This document shows, piece after piece, positions 1-6,040 of a stretch of DNA of 6,973 bases. This DNA comes from Hyphomicrobiales bacterium (GTDB lineage Bacteria; Pseudomonadota; Alphaproteobacteria; Rhizobiales; Xanthobacteraceae). The stretch is from contig PLTE01000304.1 of NCBI GenBank assembly GCA_003164375.1, positions 1-6,973 on the forward strand. Reading direction: 5' to 3'. Under the pieces are notes generated by a model. That model was not told the origin of the DNA and ran no database searches. It was given only the letters and a program-made list of their open reading frames with translations. The translations under genes were made by a program, and so were the position numbers. How positions within the stretch are numbered: position 1 is the first letter of the stretch; each line of letters opens with the position of its first letter.

Positions 1-177
1 GCCTACCGCTGGGTCGCCGAGATGCAGGAGATCGCGGGTTTCGTCGGCGACGATCCGGCGGCACGCGAACTCTACGAAGGCGCAGCCGAGTTCTACGAGC
101 GCTTCGCCGAGGATTTCGCGACCGAGAAGAAGGATGCGGTGGCGCTGGCTGCGTTTTTGGCGAAGGGTAGATCCTGA
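1..177 (+). CDS. C-terminal fragment of DUF1932-type NAD(P)-dependent dehydrogenase (partial, 5' end outside window)
   Basis: Frame 1 is open from the first base to a TGA at 175-177 and gives 58 residues. It begins AYRWVAEMQEIAGFVGDDP and continues through a helical stretch (ELYEGAAEFYERFAEDF) to a short polar tail. The 'YRWVAEMQEIA' helix followed by a 'GAAEFYE' helix resembles the C-terminal DUF1932 domain of 3-hydroxyisobutyrate/6-phosphogluconate dehydrogenase-like oxidoreductases. In those proteins an N-terminal Rossmann domain binds NAD(P) and the helical C-terminal domain closes over a hydroxy-acid substrate. The Rossmann domain would lie upstream of the window, so neither cofactor nor catalytic lysine can be checked. 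The gene is convergent with livM and its stop is one base from livM's stop, leaving no room for a separate terminator. The reading frame is well supported; the family call is from recognition of a short fragment and is moderate. Confidence 0.6.
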   Translation, partial: AYRWVAEMQEIAGFVGDDPAARELYEGAAEFYERFAEDFATEKKDAVALAAFLAKGRS

Positions 178-178
178 A

Positions 179-1195
179 CTACCGGTTGAGCCACCGCCGC
201 GCAAACCCGAGCAGCCCCTGCGGCAGGAAGATGATCATCACGATGAAAACGATGCCGAGCGGGATCAGATAGGGGAACTGGTCGCCGAACAGTCGCGACA
301 GCAATTCGCGCGCGAGCTGGAAAAAGCCGGCGCCGACGATCGGCCCGACCAGCGTGCCGATGCCGCCCATGACGTTGTAGATCACGGTATCGCCCGAGGT
401 GAGAAAATAGACGAAGTCGGGCGCGGCGAATTGGTTCTGGATGGCGTAGAGCACGCCGGCAAGGCCGGCGAACAGGCCGGACAGCATCACCGCCACCATC
501 TTGTAGCGCTCGACCGCATAGCCGATGGCGCGGGTGCGCGCCTCGTTCTCGCGGATCGATTGCAGCACCATGCCGAACGGCGACTGCGTGACCCGCCGCA
601 AGATCAGATACGACGCCGTCACCGCGGCGAGCACGAACCAGTGCATTGTCGTCGTGGTGAAGCGCGCGTCATAAAGGAACGGGATCGACAGATGCGGCCG
701 GGTGAAAATCAGCCCGTTCTCGCCGCCGGTGACCGCCGTCCAGGTAAAGATGATGACGTAGAATATCTGGCTGAAGATCAGCGTGGTGATGGCGAAATAG
801 ATGTCGCGCAGCCGGATGGAGAAAAACGCCACGAACAGGGCTGCGCCGGCGGCGCCGGCGAGCCCGAACAGGACGGCGAGCCACAGATTGGGCGGGCTCG
901 CCACCAATAGGGCGCCCGCGGCGCCGTACATGCCGAGGCCGAAAAAGGCCGAGTGGCCGAACGAGATCATGCCGGTGTAGCCGATCAACAGGTCGGACGA
1001 CATCGCCAACAGGCCCCAGATCAGCACTTCGGTGAGGAAGCGGCGCCAGAACTCCGGCAGCACCAGGGGCGCCGCGATCAGGACCGCTATCACCACGCTG
1101 AAGGCGATCCAGAACACGGCGGTGTGGCTCAGCTTCGATTTGCCCATCGGCATGGTTTCGAGCGCGTTGGTTTTATCGAGCGGTGCGGTTGTCAT
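179..1195 (-). CDS. livM: Branched-chain amino acid-type ABC transporter permease LivM
   Basis: This is one of the two inner-membrane permease subunits of a LIV-type importer; it pairs with LivH to form the translocation path. The 338-residue length is normal for LivM. About nine or ten hydrophobic segments are visible, for example near residues 28-47, 54-72, 104-127, 133-152, 184-199, 232-251 and 307-325. The cytoplasmic EAA-type loop that contacts the ATPases is clear at about 213-240 (SIRENEARTRAIGY, then the G-x(5)-GLAG region). Other family motifs are GYTGMISFGHSAFFGLG (72-88) and a C-terminal LPQGLLG (324-330). The ATG at 1195 overlaps the livH TGA as ATGA, indicating translational coupling. 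ATGs at residues 15 and 17 are possible alternatives, but the overlap favours the first. It is the last gene of the operon. Substrate specificity cannot be inferred from the permease. Confidence 0.95.
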   Translation of the reverse strand: MTTAPLDKTNALETMPMGKSKLSHTAVFWIAFSVVIAVLIAAPLVLPEFWRRFLTEVLIWGLLAMSSDLLIGYTGMISFGHSAFFGLGMYGAAGALLVASPPNLWLAVLFGLAGAAGAALFVAFFSIRLRDIYFAITTLIFSQIFYVIIFTWTAVTGGENGLIFTRPHLSIPFLYDARFTTTTMHWFVLAAVTASYLILRRVTQSPFGMVLQSIRENEARTRAIGYAVERYKMVAVMLSGLFAGLAGVLYAIQNQFAAPDFVYFLTSGDTVIYNVMGGIGTLVGPIVGAGFFQLARELLSRLFGDQFPYLIPLGIVFIVMIIFLPQGLLGFARRWLNR

Positions 1196-2088
1196 CGTGG
1201 CGTCGACACGAACAGGCCGGTGGGGCGGAACAACAGTGTGAGGATCAACACGACGAAAGAGACGATCACCGCCTGCGACGGGTCGACCCAAATCGTGGCG
1301 TAGGACTCGAGCAGGCTGATGAAGATGGCGGCGGCGATCGAGCCGCCGAGATTGCCCATGCCGCCGACCACCACGACGATGAAGGCCTTGAGCACCCAAT
1401 CCAGTCCCATGGCATGATTGACGCCGACCAGCGGCGCGAACAGCACGCCGCTTGCGGCGGCCATGGCAGCGCCGATGGCGAACACGCCGGTGTAGACCAG
1501 CGGCACCGGAATGCCCATGGCCTGCGCCATCACACGATCCTGCGCCGTGGCGCGGATCCAGATGCCGAATCTGCTGTATTTGAGGAACAGCCAGAAGCCG
1601 CCGATGATGGCGGCCGACAACAGCGCGATGACGATGCGGTACCAGGGATAATCCAGGTAAAACAGCCTGAAATGGCTGGTGATGGGCTCGGGCATGCGGC
1701 GCGCGGTCGGGCCGAACTGCCACAGCGCGAAATTCTGCAACACCAGCGAAATGCCGAAGGTCGCCAGGATCGTATTCAGCGGATCGCGCCCGATCAGCGG
1801 CCGCAGCGTCACGATCTGGAGCGCCGCGCCGAGCAGGGCGACAATCAGCGCAGCCGCAATCAAAGCGAGCCAGAAGCTGCCGGTCCCGGCCATGACCACG
1901 ACGCCGATATAGGCGCCGAACATGAACAGTTCGCCATGGGCGAAATTCACCACGTCCATGATGCCGAAAATCAGCGTCAGCCCGGACGCCACCAATGCCA
2001 GGATCATGCCGGCGACCAAGCCATTCACCGTCTGGATGATCAAGAGGTCGAGGGGAAAGGTTTGGAAAAAATGGCCGACCGCGTTCAT
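1192..2088 (-). CDS. livH: Branched-chain amino acid-type ABC transporter permease LivH
   Basis: This is the second inner-membrane permease of the importer, 298 residues, as expected for LivH. The N-terminal family motif (GLTLIFGIMDVVNFAHGE, 36-53) is followed by MFGAYIG (56-62). The EAA-type ATPase-contact loop is at about 178-215 (IRATAQDRVMAQAMGI, then a G-x(4)-A-x(5)-SG segment). The C-terminal VVVVGGMGNLGGS (238-250) and LLFRPTGLF (285-293) are also typical. About eight membrane segments can be drawn. The ATG at 2088 lies 3 nt beyond the livF stop, and a G-rich stretch (GGGGTG) about 6 nt upstream can act as the ribosome binding site. Its TGA overlaps the livM start. A larger frame on the same strand that runs through this gene into livM is out of frame here and is not a fusion protein. 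Confidence 0.95.
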   Translation of the reverse strand: MNAVGHFFQTFPLDLLIIQTVNGLVAGMILALVASGLTLIFGIMDVVNFAHGELFMFGAYIGVVVMAGTGSFWLALIAAALIVALLGAALQIVTLRPLIGRDPLNTILATFGISLVLQNFALWQFGPTARRMPEPITSHFRLFYLDYPWYRIVIALLSAAIIGGFWLFLKYSRFGIWIRATAQDRVMAQAMGIPVPLVYTGVFAIGAAMAAASGVLFAPLVGVNHAMGLDWVLKAFIVVVVGGMGNLGGSIAAAIFISLLESYATIWVDPSQAVIVSFVVLILTLLFRPTGLFVSTPR

Positions 2089-2091
2089 CGC

Positions 2092-2829
2092 TCACACCCC
2101 CATATATTGTTTGATGATCGCGTGGTTGACGTCGATTTCGGAAGCGGCGCACTGGTGGCGCACGCTGCCTTTCTCCATGATATAGACGCGCTGGCTCGCT
2201 TCGAGCGTCAATGGCACGTTCTGCTCGACCAGAAGGATGGCGACGCCCTCGTTGTGCAACAGTGCGATGATTTTGCGGATCTGCGAGACCATGCGCGGCA
2301 TCAAGCCCTCGGTCGGCTCGTCGAGCAGAATAATTTTCGGCTCCAGCATCATGGCGCGCGCGATTGCCAGCATTTGCTGCTCGCCGCCCGACAGCGTGCC
2401 GCCGGCCTGGCCGCGCCGTTCCGCGAGCACCGGGAAGAACGTGAATACCTTGTCGAGCAGCGCCTGGCGCTTTACGTCGGAAACGCCGTGGCGATCGAGG
2501 CCGGTGCGCAAGTTTTCCATCACCGTGAGCAGGCGGAAGATGCGCCGGTCCTCCGGCACGTAGCCGATGCCGCGACGCGCTAGTTTGTGCGGCGGCAATC
2601 CGGTGATGGCGTTGCCCTCGAGGCGAACCGTGCCTTCGCTCGGCCGCACCAGGCCCATGATGGTCTTGAGCGTTGTCGACTTGCCGACGCCGTTGCGGCC
2701 GAGAAGGCCCACGACCTCGCCCGGACCGACCTCGATCGAGACGCCGTGCAAGATGTGACTCTTGCCGTAATAAGTGTGCACCGCGTCGACCAGGATGAGC
2801 GGCGCGCTGATCGTTGCTGCGGCGCTCAT
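2092..2829 (-). CDS. livF: Branched-chain amino acid-type ABC transporter ATP-binding protein LivF
   Basis: This cytoplasmic ATPase of the LIV-type importer is 245 residues. Visible motifs are Walker A GRNGVGKST (44-52), the LivF-type Q-loop region VPEDRRIF (91-98, Glu instead of Gln), ABC signature LSGGEQQ (146-152), Walker B with catalytic Glu IILLDEPTEGL (166-176), and LLVEQN (199-204), where Gln replaces the usual H-loop His. That Gln and the PEDRRIF motif are characteristic of LivF rather than signs of damage. The protein would form a heterodimer with LivG on the LivH/LivM membrane core. The ATG at 2829 overlaps the livG TGA (ATGA). A GAGG lies rather far upstream, about 13 nt, so reinitiation after livG is the likely mode of translation. 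The expected energy-coupling residues look intact. Confidence 0.95.
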   Translation of the reverse strand: MSAAATISAPLILVDAVHTYYGKSHILHGVSIEVGPGEVVGLLGRNGVGKSTTLKTIMGLVRPSEGTVRLEGNAITGLPPHKLARRGIGYVPEDRRIFRLLTVMENLRTGLDRHGVSDVKRQALLDKVFTFFPVLAERRGQAGGTLSGGEQQMLAIARAMMLEPKIILLDEPTEGLMPRMVSQIRKIIALLHNEGVAILLVEQNVPLTLEASQRVYIMEKGSVRHQCAASEIDVNHAIIKQYMGV

Positions 2830-3644
2830 GTCTTGAGATAGACCTCTAGCACTTTAGGATTGTTCTGAATTTCCTCCGGCGTGCCTTCGGCGAGAATGGC
2901 GCCGTAGTGCAGCACGCTGATGCGGTCGCAAAGCTCCATCACCACCTGCATGTCGTGCTCGACAATGAGGATGGAGAGACCCGCGGTGCCGCCCGCCGTG
3001 CTTTCTTTGCCGATGCGCCGCACCAATTCCTTGGTCTCGTCGGTCTCGCCCTGGCTCATGCCCGCGGTCGGTTCGTCGAGGCATAAAAGCTTCGGTTCGG
3101 TGGCGAGCGCGATGCCGATTTCGAGGTTACGCTGCTCGCCGTGCGACAGGTTGCCGGCCAATTCCTCGGCCTTGGCGAGAAGGCCGACCGAATGCAGCGC
3201 GCGCTCGGCCTTTTCGTTGATATCGGCAAAGGCGCCGTGATGGGCGATCATATTCCAGCCATGGCGGCGCGACTGCGCCGCGATGCGCACGTTTTCGAGC
3301 GCACTGGCATTGGCCAGGATGTTGGTGATCTGGTAGGAGCGCGCGATGCCTTTCTGCGAGATGGCATTCGACTGCAGCCCGGTGATCTCCTCGCCGTCGA
3401 AGATGATGCGGCCGCCGGTCGGCCGCAGCACACCGGTCAGACAATTGAAGAAGGTGCTCTTGCCGGCGCCGTTCGGGCCGATAATGGCGTGGATGGTGCC
3501 GCGCTCCAGCTCGAAATCGACTTGCGACAGCGCCGCAAGCCCGCCAAACCGGACGGACAGCATTTCGATCTTGAGGATGGGCGCCGACGCCGCTCCCCGG
3601 GCAAGCGCCGGGGAGCTTAAGTCGGACGACGGTTGCGCGCGCAC
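2826..3644 (-). CDS. livG: Branched-chain amino acid-type ABC transporter ATP-binding protein LivG
   Basis: This is the second cytoplasmic ATPase, 272 residues. Motifs are Walker A GPNGAGKST (56-64), Q-loop RSYQ (Q105), variant ABC signature LSHGEQRNLEI (166-176), Walker B LLCLDEPTAGM (186-196) and H-loop VEHDM (His230). The LSHG signature and the AGMSQGET stretch after Walker B recall UrtD of urea importers as well as LivG, so the transported compound is open. A small Gly/Ala/Thr-rich insertion (about 214-222) precedes the last core strand. The start is taken as GTG at 3644. It is the only ATG, GTG or TTG between the in-frame stop at 3669-3671 and the conserved domain start (PILKIE, 22-27). 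The ATG at residue 28 would cut into the first beta strand. No good Shine-Dalgarno precedes the GTG. The first 21 residues are a low-conservation leader that includes a 9-bp hairpin at DNA level. Function is confident, exact start less so. Confidence 0.93.
   Translation of the reverse strand: MRAQPSSDLSSPALARGAASAPILKIEMLSVRFGGLAALSQVDFELERGTIHAIIGPNGAGKSTFFNCLTGVLRPTGGRIIFDGEEITGLQSNAISQKGIARSYQITNILANASALENVRIAAQSRRHGWNMIAHHGAFADINEKAERALHSVGLLAKAEELAGNLSHGEQRNLEIGIALATEPKLLCLDEPTAGMSQGETDETKELVRRIGKESTAGGTAGLSILIVEHDMQVVMELCDRISVLHYGAILAEGTPEEIQNNPKVLEVYLKT
3592..3616 (-). other. Perfect 9-bp inverted repeat (stem-loop) at the binding-protein/livG junction
   Basis: The arms gctccccgg (3592-3600) and ccggggagc (3608-3616) are perfectly complementary around a 7-nt loop (gcaagcg). 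The stem is eight G:C pairs and one A:T pair, so it should fold stably in the mRNA. It lies 53 nt downstream of the binding-protein stop and inside codons 10-18 of livG as annotated. There is no U-run after it on the minus strand, so it is not a standard intrinsic terminator. By analogy with other ABC operons, a stem here could protect the upstream binding-protein mRNA from 3' decay, attenuate transcription, or restrict livG translation. The structure is seen directly; the role is inferred. Confidence 0.5.
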
Positions 3645-3668
3645 CGAACGTGTTTTCGTAAAGTGGCG

Positions 3669-4967
3669 TCACGCCGCCTGGAACTTGCAGGCCGGTGGAA
3701 CGAAGGTCTTATCTTTGTCCACCACCTGCTGCAGGTGATAGGTCCCGTTGCCGATCGTGAAGATGAACTCGCGCAGGAACGCCTGATGGTCGTCCTTGCG
3801 CAGCGTCTTGTCGCCTTGCGGGAAGTCGTCGCTCTCCTTCACCTCAAGGCCCTCAAGCGCTTCGATCAGCTTTGCCGAATCGTCGCGGCTGTCGAACTTG
3901 GCTTTTTCCATGCCGACCTTGGTGGCGTTCAAGGCCTCGTAGTTCGATTGCACGTATTTGTCCGGCAACGGGTGTGATGGATCGACCTTGGCGAGGCGGG
4001 CTTTGCCCTCCTCGAAAAAACGATGCAGATAGGGCGTGTCGAGCACCCCATCGAACACCGGGATGTAACGGTTTATGGCGGTGAAACCGTCAAGCTTGTT
4101 GCCGACCGCGACCAGATTGCTCGATTCCGAGATCGAGCCGTCCCCGGCCCATATGTATTTTTTGGTCAGGCCGAGGTCATAGGCCTGGTTGGCGATGGTG
4201 ACGCCGTCCTTGCCGAAAAAGATGCCGAACAAGCCGTCGAAGTCGCCGGAAATCTTCGACAGGAATGGCGTCATATCGGCGGTGCCGAGCGGAATGCCGG
4301 TAGTGCCGACCACTTCGCCGCCATTCTTCTTGATCTCGGCCACATAGGCGTCACGCGTCGACTGACCCCAGGAATAATCGGCAAAGACGATGTGCCACTT
4401 CTTGCCCATCTTGGTCAGCGTCGGCGCGAAGGCGACCGCTTGTGCGGGCGCGTAGTCGTGCAGGCGGAAGGTGTATCGATTGCAGGCCGAGGTGGTCAGC
4501 GTGGTGTCGAGGCACACCGTGATCATATTGACGATCTTGGCGTCCTGCCAAAACGGCATACAGGCGAGACAGATGTTGGACAAAAAGCCGCCGACGTGAA
4601 CGTCGATTGCGTCGTCTTGCACCATCTTGGTGACTTTTTGCCGGGCGACGGCCGGCGAAGTCTCGTCGTCGACGATCACCAGTTCGATCGGCCGGCCATT
4701 GATGCCGCCGCTGGCATTGATGCGATCGGCAGCCATCTGCAAGCCGATGATCGAGGTTTTACCGCCTGCAGCGCCGGCGCCCGAGAGCGGCTGTTCCGAA
4801 CCGATCTTATAGGGCTTGGCGGCGCCGAAGGCCGCCCGCCACGGTGCCGGCACCAGCATCATGGCACCGATCGCGCCGCCGCCCCAACCGACGATGCTGC
4901 GGCGGGTGACCTTGCCGCGATACCAGATGTCCTGCGCCCATTTCTCGTGTTTCCATTGCTCGCTCAT
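3669..4967 (-). CDS. Tat-exported periplasmic substrate-binding protein of a LIV/amide-type ABC importer
   Basis: This is a 432-residue periplasmic solute receptor that delivers ligand to the LivHMGF complex. It is the first gene of the operon. The N terminus has a long polar n-region with twin arginines (TRRSIVG, Arg22-Arg23) and a Gly/Ala-rich hydrophobic core to about residue 40. A likely cleavage site follows AFGAA (46-50). This is a Tat-type rather than a plain Sec signal. The mature part starts KPYKIGSEQPLSGAGA, the usual first strand of type I (Peripla_BP_6) binding proteins. It continues with the INASGGINGRPIELVIVDDE region (84-102), GLQMAADRIN (75-84) and a YVQSNYEALN-type helix near 340-350. 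Five cysteines lie in the mature protein (133, 136, 152, 162, 427), unusual for this family. The ATG at 4967 has a strong upstream GGGGAG. Fold and role are confident; the ligand (amino acid, amide, urea-like or carboxylate) is unknown. Confidence 0.9.
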   Translation of the reverse strand: MSEQWKHEKWAQDIWYRGKVTRRSIVGWGGGAIGAMMLVPAPWRAAFGAAKPYKIGSEQPLSGAGAAGGKTSIIGLQMAADRINASGGINGRPIELVIVDDETSPAVARQKVTKMVQDDAIDVHVGGFLSNICLACMPFWQDAKIVNMITVCLDTTLTTSACNRYTFRLHDYAPAQAVAFAPTLTKMGKKWHIVFADYSWGQSTRDAYVAEIKKNGGEVVGTTGIPLGTADMTPFLSKISGDFDGLFGIFFGKDGVTIANQAYDLGLTKKYIWAGDGSISESSNLVAVGNKLDGFTAINRYIPVFDGVLDTPYLHRFFEEGKARLAKVDPSHPLPDKYVQSNYEALNATKVGMEKAKFDSRDDSAKLIEALEGLEVKESDDFPQGDKTLRKDDHQAFLREFIFTIGNGTYHLQQVVDKDKTFVPPACKFQAA

Positions 4968-4974
4968 CGCAAGT

Positions 4975-4980
4975 CTCCCC
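4975..4980 (-). promoter_or_regulatory. Ribosome binding site of the binding-protein gene
   Basis: On the minus strand GGGGAG precedes the ATG at 4967 by seven bases (ACTTGCG). It fixes the start that includes the whole Tat signal peptide. It is the strongest Shine-Dalgarno in the operon, consistent with higher synthesis of the binding protein than of the membrane parts. Confidence 0.75.
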
Positions 4981-5023
4981 TCTGGATCTCAGGTATTCCC
5001 CGACCGGCCCTTAACGGGCTTCT

Positions 5024-5076
5024 GGCAAGTCTTCGTGTGGCAAGTTATTCGTGGCGTTAGCAAACGCGATCTTGCC
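5024..5076. repeat. Imperfect tandem direct repeat with an inverted third half-site (candidate operator)
   Basis: Two adjacent copies, ggcaagtcttcgtg (5024-5037) and ggcaagttattcgtg (5039-5053), share ggcaagt and ttcgtg and differ by one substitution and one inserted base between these blocks. A third hexamer, cttgcc (5071-5076), is the exact inverse of the leading ggcaag. The short palindrome gcgtt-agca-aacgc (5054-5067) lies between copy two and the inverted hexamer. Such spaced repeats are typical of regulator binding sites between divergent operons. The repeats are seen directly; protein binding is inferred. Confidence 0.35.
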
Positions 5077-5155
5077 GGCAGTTTCAACCGGATTCGCAAT
5101 CGCGCATGCGGCTCGCCGCTTTCTTGCTCCGCGTAAGATCGTCGCGGCGGCAGTG

Positions 5156-5183
5156 TTCATTTCCGTTTGTTCGATGATAAATT
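5156..5183 (+). promoter_or_regulatory. Weak candidate promoter for the DUF1445 gene
   Basis: TTCATT (5156-5161) and TAAATT (5178-5183) are 16 bases apart in the only AT-rich patch of the region, 40 bp before the start codon. Matches to the sigma-70 consensus are 3 of 6 and 4 of 6, so this is a suggestion based mostly on position and composition. Confidence 0.22.
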
Positions 5184-5212
5184 AGGCAGTCGTTCTGCCG
5201 GTTGGCGGGAAC

Positions 5213-5219
5213 AGGAGAG
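5213..5219 (+). promoter_or_regulatory. Ribosome binding site that fixes the DUF1445 gene start
   Basis: AGGAGAG lies with its AGGAG core six bases before the ATG at 5224. This decides against the in-frame TTG at 5167, which has no such site and would add 19 residues with no family resemblance. Confidence 0.85.
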
Positions 5220-5223
5220 TGCG

Positions 5224-6024
5224 ATGGGGATGGCAGATCCACGGGCGTTTCCGACCGGGCTGTCGGTGCGCCGCACCATTCGGCGCAACGTTTATTCCGG
5301 GCCGACCGCCGGACTGGCGCCGGGCTTCGTGCAAGCCAATCTCGCGATCCTGCCGCAGGTGCTGGCACAGGATTTTTTGCAGTTCTGCCAGCGTAACCCC
5401 AAGCCGTGCCCGCTGATCGGCGTCTCGGCGCCGGGCGACCCGGGCATTCCGGCCTTGGGCGAGGATCTCGACATCCGCACCGACCTGCCGCGCTATCGGG
5501 TGTGGCGGGACGGCGCAGCGGTCGATGAGCCTGAGGATATTGTGCGATGGTGGCGCGACGATCTCGTCACTTTCGCCATCGGCTGCTCGTTTTCGTTTGA
5601 GCAGGCCTTGGTCGAAAACGGCATCGAGCTTCGCCACGTGACCTGCGGCTGCAATGTGCCGATGTACCGCACCTCGATTGCGACGGAGCCCGCGGGTCCG
5701 TTCCGCGGACCGCTCGTTGTTTCGATGCGGCCGATGAAGCCGGCAGACGCCATCCGCGCCGTGCAGATCACGACCCGCTTTCCCGCGGTGCATGGCGCGC
5801 CGATCCATCTCGGCAAGCCGGAGCTGATCGGTATTGCCGACCTCGCCGTGCCCGATTACGGCGACGCTGTGCCGGTCCATGACGACGAAATCCCGGTCTT
5901 TTGGGCCTGTGGGGTGACGCCGCAATCGGTGGTCGCCACGGCCCGGCCGGAATTTTGCATCACCCATTATCCGGGCGCTATGCTGGTGACCGACCGCCGC
6001 AACGTCGAATTCGCAATTATGTAA
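5224..6024 (+). CDS. DUF1445/YcsI-type putative hydro-lyase (D-glutamate cyclase family)
   Basis: The 266-residue cytoplasmic enzyme matches the usual length of this family. Family signatures run through the chain: TAGLAPGFVQANLAILP (28-44), FCQRNPKPCPL (54-64), DIRTDLPRYRVWRDG (83-97), WRDDLVTFAIGCSFSFE (110-126), NVPMYRT (144-150), GPLVVSMRPM (162-171), TTRFPAVHGAPIH (183-195), PVFWACGVTPQ (224-234) and ITHYPGAMLVTD (246-257). The family is annotated as putative hydro-lyase. It is related to a domain of the mitochondrial D-glutamate cyclase protein, and bacterial members (B. subtilis YcsI) often sit near 5-oxoproline genes. No 5-oxoprolinase gene is in this window. The reaction here is therefore unknown, with an amino or hydroxy acid lyase/cyclase most likely. 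It leads a two-gene unit with the thioesterase, 16 bp downstream, and is transcribed away from the transporter. The ATG start is supported by a strong Shine-Dalgarno. Confidence 0.92.
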   Translation: MGMADPRAFPTGLSVRRTIRRNVYSGPTAGLAPGFVQANLAILPQVLAQDFLQFCQRNPKPCPLIGVSAPGDPGIPALGEDLDIRTDLPRYRVWRDGAAVDEPEDIVRWWRDDLVTFAIGCSFSFEQALVENGIELRHVTCGCNVPMYRTSIATEPAGPFRGPLVVSMRPMKPADAIRAVQITTRFPAVHGAPIHLGKPELIGIADLAVPDYGDAVPVHDDEIPVFWACGVTPQSVVATARPEFCITHYPGAMLVTDRRNVEFAIM

Positions 6025-6040
6025 GGTTTCGAGTGCCCGC

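Larger units (their letters stand above)
4968..5223. promoter_or_regulatory. Divergent intergenic region between the transporter operon and the DUF1445 gene
   Basis: These 256 bp hold no convincing gene. They must contain the start signals for the minus-strand transporter operon and the plus-strand DUF1445/thioesterase pair. Visible elements are both ribosome binding sites, a cluster of GCAAG/CTTGC pentamers, a short inverted repeat gcgtt-agca-aacgc (5054-5067), a ggccc/gggct mini-hairpin (5006-5020, one G:T pair), and an AT-rich patch at about 5155-5187 nearest the DUF1445 gene. No match to a sigma-54 promoter and no convincing -35/-10 pair for the minus strand was found. No regulator gene is inside the window, so any repressor or activator is encoded elsewhere. 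Confidence 0.6.

Noticed and set aside
430..482. Repeated gccggc units and, similarly, the GC palindrome at about 845-862
   Set aside because: They fall in conserved Gly/Ala/Leu-rich membrane segments of LivM and follow from its codon use.
134..910. A 258-codon plus-strand frame over the end of the DUF1932 gene and livM
   Set aside because: It is highly charged antisense sequence of livM; the DUF1932 frame ends at 177 in a different register.
179..2152. A 657-codon open frame on the minus strand that would join livH and livM into one protein
   Set aside because: Its first 319 codons are out of frame with LivH and give an Arg/His/Gly-rich sequence without membrane segments, while the correct LivH frame has all family motifs. 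Only the LivM part, from 1195, is real.
1183..2583. A 466-codon plus-strand frame opposite livH and livF
   Set aside because: The translation is rich in Asp, His, Gln and Arg with no domain, as expected for the complement of a high-GC coding frame. The minus-strand genes here are unambiguous.
3592..3616. Reading the 9-bp hairpin as an intrinsic terminator of the binding-protein gene
   Set aside because: No T-run follows on the minus strand, and the downstream genes are essential parts of the same transporter. A processing, stability or attenuation role is more reasonable.
4023..5060. A 345-codon plus-strand frame opposite the binding-protein gene
   Set aside because: It is low in hydrophobic structure, has no recognisable domain or ribosome binding site, and is fully explained as an antisense shadow.
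5103..5110. Perfect octamer palindrome cgcatgcg in the intergenic region
   Set aside because: It is short, does not extend, and is of a composition expected by chance in this DNA.
5167..5223. Upstream TTG start adding 19 residues to the DUF1445 protein
   Set aside because: It has no ribosome binding site, the extra residues do not resemble the family, and an AGGAGAG at ideal spacing marks the ATG at 5224.
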